NCBI RefSeq assembly: GCF_000346465.2
Contig: NC_034015.1
Coordinates: 2,586,658-2,650,657, forward strand
Direction: 5' to 3'
DNA length: 64,000 nucleotides
DNA from: Prunus persica
Lineage: Eukaryota; Streptophyta; Magnoliopsida; Rosales; Rosaceae
Shown in pieces: positions 60,562 to 64,000 of this stretch. Position 1 is the stretch's first letter. Each line of letters opens with the position of its first letter. The notes beneath the pieces are model-generated. The model searched no databases. It saw only the letters and a list, made by a program, of their open reading frames with translations, and was not told the DNA's origin. A program made the translations under genes and the position numbers.

Positions 60562-62229
60562 TAAAAATATATATATATAAAAAATAAAAACAGATATAAA
60601 TATGAAAGAAGTTTGTTTTGAAAAAAAAGAAAAGATATTACCAGGTGCCTTATCTGCCATGTCAAGGATCCCACACCTTTCAGCTGGCAATCCATGCTCG
60701 GCAGCTATACCACGAAGAGTTTGAAGCTCCCCAACGTCATAAGTAGAGGCCAAGTCATATGTAGTAAGAAGCCACAAATAACCCAAAACCTCCAACCAAT
60801 TCTCAGCCGCCACAATCATCATAGCTTTCCAATCACCCGCCAACTTCTTCTCTTCTTCTCTCACCTGATCATTAATTTCTGGTGAGACCCTCTTTAACTC
60901 CTTTAACAAATGAATACAGCTCCTTTGAATTACACTCAAATAGAAACCAAACTCCCTGTTTCCCACAGTTGAATTTGAAGTGTAAAACCCTTGCATTGCA
61001 TCCAAAACTAATTTTGCTGGGTCTGATGACATGTGTAGACCAGTTGAGACTTCCGCAGACACAATCATCCTATAATACTCATTCATGAACACCTGCAAGC
61101 TCCTACCATCTCTGATGATGCTTGATTGATTGTATGTAGGCGAAGGAACAACAGCATTGTTGTTAAGGATGCATTCCAATTGCTCAACCTTCACTTGAGA
61201 ATGAAGGGTATCAGCCTTCTCCATCGATTTCTGCTTTCGGGTGTGTTCTTCAGTGGACTTCTCAAATTGTTGTTGTTTCAATTCCAGCTCTTTGGCCTGT
61301 TGTTCGAGTCGCCTCGCACATTCTTGAATCGACTTATCAAGCGAATCCAAATGCTTTTTGCGGGGATATAAAAGCTTTTCTTTCAACTGAACCTCATTGA
61401 TGCAATCTTTGACCCTCTTATCAATCAAATTAAGTTCCTCAACTTTTGACTCAAATTGTTTTTCAAGCTTCTCAAACCACTTTTTAATTTCCAACTCTCT
61501 CAATTGAAGTTTGCAGTCCCACACCCCCACTGATTTCTCAAGCAAATTAAAATCTTTTATTTTCGATTCTATTGCATTCGAGTACTCCAGCACTAATTTA
61601 TGAATCAAACCAGGTTTCTACTCCTTGGATTTCATCTCTCTGTCATATTTTTCAATCAATGTTTGTTTGGCTCTAATTTCCTCATCTTTCAAATCAAATT
61701 CTTTCCACTGATCGACAACCTTACCCTGAACTGCATTTAGTTGCCTCTCCTTAGACTCGATCTCTTTCGACAGTTCTTTAATATGTTGTTGGATAGTAAA
61801 ATATTCCGTCTCCTTGCCTTTAACCAATTTCTGTATTTTTCCCAATCGATTCTCTTCAACCTCACATTTTTCGCAATGTTCTTGAATAGACAACTTAAGG
61901 GATTGCAATTGGGACTTACTCTCTTCAACCTCCTGTACAATGCCCTGCAATTGCTTGGCTTTAGCTCCCATCACCAAGTTGAAGTTCAACTCTTTGGTTT
62001 CAAAATCCGCCAATCTACAGTCGATTTCCTTCTTCAGCTCTTGGAGCTCTTGTAATTAGGTCTGGAGCGAGTTCCTGGTGGAGTCGAAGAGGTCCTCAAG
62101 CTCCTTCCACTGCACGTTGAATTGGACCATGGAATCTGCTTGGGCGCGCAAGGTCTCGTGGGCTTTTCCGAGGCTCCTCTGCTTCCCCTCTGACAGCTTC
62201 AAATTCCAAGCTATATCTTCCATTGTCAT

Positions 62230-62503
62230 CTTTGTCTGCTGCCCTGTAAACAAACCCTAACTGTACGATAATGTACGAACGTCGTGGTGGCGAAGAATGG
62301 AGAGTGAAAGAAAGTTCAAGAAAATGGAGAAACCTCAGTGTCTACCCTGTCTAGTGTGTGCTGGTTGGCTAGCGGGTAGTGGAGCTCTGCCGCCGAGGAC
62401 AGGTGGTTTTTTCAACACCCTAAAACGGAGGTAAAGCATTCTGCCTGCCTCCTGTTTGCCCGTACCATAAATGCAACAGGCTTATGTTTTTGAAGAGAAA
62501 TTC
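62230..62503 (-). promoter_or_regulatory. Upstream region of the FRL gene
   Basis: Candidate promoter and leader. CCCTAA/TTAGGGTTT at about 62256-62263 resembles a telo-box-like element just upstream of the start. No TATA box was confirmed. Confidence 0.3.
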
Positions 62504-63099
62504 TAGGCAATCTTCTGTCTAACCTTCGTTTTTGGGACATTCTCTCCTTTTATGTGTCATTCTCCTTACACTTAAAATAATATTATTAATGTAAAGAACC
62601 TACTAGTGTAATAGTTTGGAGTATTTACTCTCTCAGGCAGGGTTCTGGGTTCGAGTCCTAGCATCCGTATTGTATGTGTGAGTTTAATATGCTATCGCCC
62701 CTTTCAATAGAAAAGGTCTTTAAAAAATATATATATATATATATATCGTTAATATATTATACAAGCTAACTTTTGTTTTCCAAGTTTACCTTTATTAAAT
62801 GTATTCAATTTATCCAAAAAAATTTCACAACTTTCTTACCATCTTATTAATTTTTTTCTAACATTAATTATTATTTTAAAGAAAATATCTGCTTTTTTAA
62901 TAAGATGGTAAGAAAGTTGTGAATTTTTTTGAATAAATTGAATACATTTAATAAGGGTAAAATTGGAAAGCAAAAGTTAACTTGTATAATATATTAATGA
63001 CATTGTTTTAAGTGTAAGGAGAATGACACATGTCAAGCAAAAAAGAGAAAAAGTCCAAAAGAGAATGTTAGAAAGAAGGTTACTAGCATTCCCCTTTTT
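62504..63099. mobile_element. Foldback MITE with long inverted arms
   Basis: The arms pair over roughly 200 bp: CACAACTTTCTTACCATCTT (about 62827) with its reverse complement near 62901, and GTGTCATTCTCCTTACACTT (about 62556) with its reverse complement near 63010. The termini share a TAACCTTC...ACATTCTC pattern. The central loop is short (about 62860-62895). Arms are long and similar, so the transcript would form a hairpin. Confidence 0.75.
62596..62748 (+). mobile_element. SINE-like insert in the left arm of the foldback MITE
   Basis: The left arm is interrupted relative to the right arm at ATTAATG/TTAATAT. The insert has a good B box GGGTTCGAGTCC (62647-62658), a plausible A box TAGTGTAATAGTTTGGAGTA (62607) and an A/T-rich tail. 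TTAAT may be the target duplication. Confidence 0.5.
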
Positions 63100-63133
63100 T
63101 GAAATACCTAAAAGTGCCCATAAAACTCATTTT

Positions 63134-63605
63134 TGTTGTAAAGTCAAGAATGTGGAGCTCAAAATAGTAGAGCCCACTACCTAATTAATTGAAGAGCAAT
63201 GATGATGCTTGTCAACACCCATGTGAAGCCAAAGAAAAATGAGTAAGCAGCCACAAAATTCTGCCTACAAATAAGGCTTCCCCTCTTCCTTTGCATACAT
63301 ACACCACCATCAGAGAAAGAAGAGAGAGCCCAGGCAAAGATGAGAGAAAGAAAGAAAAGAAAGAAGTGAAGGAAAGAAAGAGGCTGAGTGAATGGAGAGA
63401 AAAAGAGAGCAAAGAGAAATATCAGTGAGCCATAGATATTGTAAACACTAAAGTTGTAGCCCTATTATTTTACATAGTGGAAAAGTTACTGTTGCTGCTC
63501 TCCGAGGACGTAGGCATGACCGAACCTCGTTAAATGTTGTGTCTCATCTACTTTACTTTATCGCATATTCCAGTTATTTTATAACACGTTATCAACACGA
63601 AAAAC
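63134..63605 (+). repeat. Probable copia LTR at the right edge
   Basis: Starts near TGTTGTAAAGTC. It has a TATA-like CTACAAATAAGGC at about 63266, a purine-rich leader, and ends near CATATTCCA (63572). It is followed by ATAACACGTTATCAACACGA, which resembles the internal-tRNA primer sites of some plant copia elements. No gag follows in the remaining 400 bases, so it is a solo or broken copy. Confidence 0.4.
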
Positions 63606-64000
63606 TCTCAGGTATAATTTTTGTACTGTATTATTATTATACTACTAACCATTGTGTTGATGTAAGGAAGAAAAGTAGTGAATGAGCTGTGGTCTGCTAG
63701 AGAGATATACAATCAAACCCACCAAAACATGATAAGCTCACTGCCTTTTCATCTTCTTCTTTTATTAATACTTTACATTATCCAATGCTATATACTTTCT
63801 ATATATGCTGACTATACAAATAGTTTTGAGTGCTAATGGCAGGAGTGAAAGCAACAAAGTTGAAGACATGCACATATGCAATGATCACTTCAATATCATT
63901 GTCGGCCATGATTCATTTTGATATATGGTTGCTTTATATAATATATTAAAGCATCATTAACTATTTTGGTCTTGATATAACATATTATGTTTTCTTTTTT
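63606..64000. other. AT-rich end of window, nothing recognised
   Basis: No ORF or repeat partner found. Confidence 0.5.

Larger units (their letters stand above)
57090..62229 (-). pseudogene. FRL: FRIGIDA-like protein gene, two premature stops, C-terminal zinc knuckle
   Basis: Four exons by eye: 62229-60642, 58835-58497, 57924-57749, 57629-57090 (2643 nt, 880 codons), GT/AG borders, phases 1, 1, 0. Exon 1 encodes a long coiled coil (about residues 20-360; KEIESKERQLNAVQGKV), then the Frigida domain (SSDPAKLVLDAMQGFY, WLEVLGYLWLLTTYDLAS). Exon 3 continues it ([32 protein letters not shown]). Exon 2 inserts about 113 residues inside the domain, perhaps part of a second Frigida unit. Exon 4 has a basic KKGKKRSFD stretch and a CCHC knuckle, CFHCGELGHWSCNC. 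Stops: TAA at codon 58 (62056-62058), TAG at codon 204 (61618-61620), same frame. FRIGIDA-family proteins act in the nucleus in flowering control and chromatin scaffolding. It could be a recent pseudogene, a null allele, or base-call errors. Confidence 0.8.

Noticed and set aside
60511..60641. Extension of FRL exon 1 through the GA repeat
   Set aside because: The frame stays open by chance into intron 1; a good donor at 60641 and phase with exon 2 show that it is intronic.
1..64000. CRISPR arrays, operons, bacterial-type systems
   Set aside because: Spliceosomal introns, plant gene families and plant transposons show this is eukaryotic nuclear DNA; the tandem arrays have no unique spacers.
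1..64000. tRNA genes
   Set aside because: B-box-like motifs at about 9770, 59473 and 62647 were considered, but none can fold as a tRNA cloverleaf with the flanking sequence; they fit SINE remnants better.

Overview
The window looks like nuclear DNA of a woody eudicot, probably Rosaceae. The grounds are AT-rich intron-containing genes for chloroplast and FRIGIDA-family proteins, plus dense nested plant LTR retrotransposons, PIF/Harbinger elements, LINEs and SINE-like pieces; the family-level guess is inference from repeat style. Only three host loci are visible in 64 kb: (i) a plastid-targeted DUF309 protein (10039-11231, +, three exons); (ii) a PYG7/Ycf37-like TPR protein for photosystem I assembly (12366-16065, -, five exons); (iii) a FRIGIDA-like coiled-coil gene (57090-62229, -, four exons) with two in-frame stops in exon 1 and an unusual C-terminal CCHC zinc knuckle. 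All exon models were deduced by eye from GT/AG sites and reading phase.

Layout. 1-1500: featureless AT-rich DNA. 1505-2840: broken Ty1/copia gag and integrase. About 2842-9007: a truncated Tat-lineage Ty3/gypsy element on the minus strand, whose pol is followed (in element order) by a 33-bp tandem array and then an ORF on the opposite strand with its own TATA box. 9008-10038: LTR-like and SINE-like debris. 10039-16065: two intact-looking host genes. 16389-28670: a PIF/Harbinger element with a decayed transposase and a Myb/SANT ORF1. It was invaded by a long solo LTR (18380-25998, target duplication CAAAT), and that LTR was itself invaded by a TA-rich MITE of the same PIF family (18556-19983) and by a second PIF element (22065-25553). 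28685-33778: a composite bounded by an inverted repeat pair, holding an RNase H fragment and another solo LTR (30080-31825, duplication CAAGC).

34070-55593: a large non-autonomous Tat/Ogre-like element on the plus strand. It keeps gag and protease, has no visible RT, RNase H or integrase, and instead carries two diverged antisense plant-mobile-domain ORFs. Its gag holds a MITE and a 1.8-kb LTR-like insertion. Its 3' LTR is split by a nearly complete 5.5-kb chromovirus (49844-55344, duplication CCAGG, LTRs of about 485 bp, initiator-Met tRNA primer site) whose single gag-pol frame is broken by only three stops. 55594-64000: low-complexity DNA, the FRIGIDA-like locus with three insertions in its first intron, a foldback MITE carrying a SINE-like insert, and a copia-like LTR at the right edge.

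The most interesting biology is the repeated association of Tat-type gypsy elements with long antisense ORFs, in one case two plant-mobile-domain ORFs in an element that has lost its polymerase. The nesting order gives a relative history: PIF element, then solo LTR, then MITE and second PIF; and the Tat-like element before the chromovirus.
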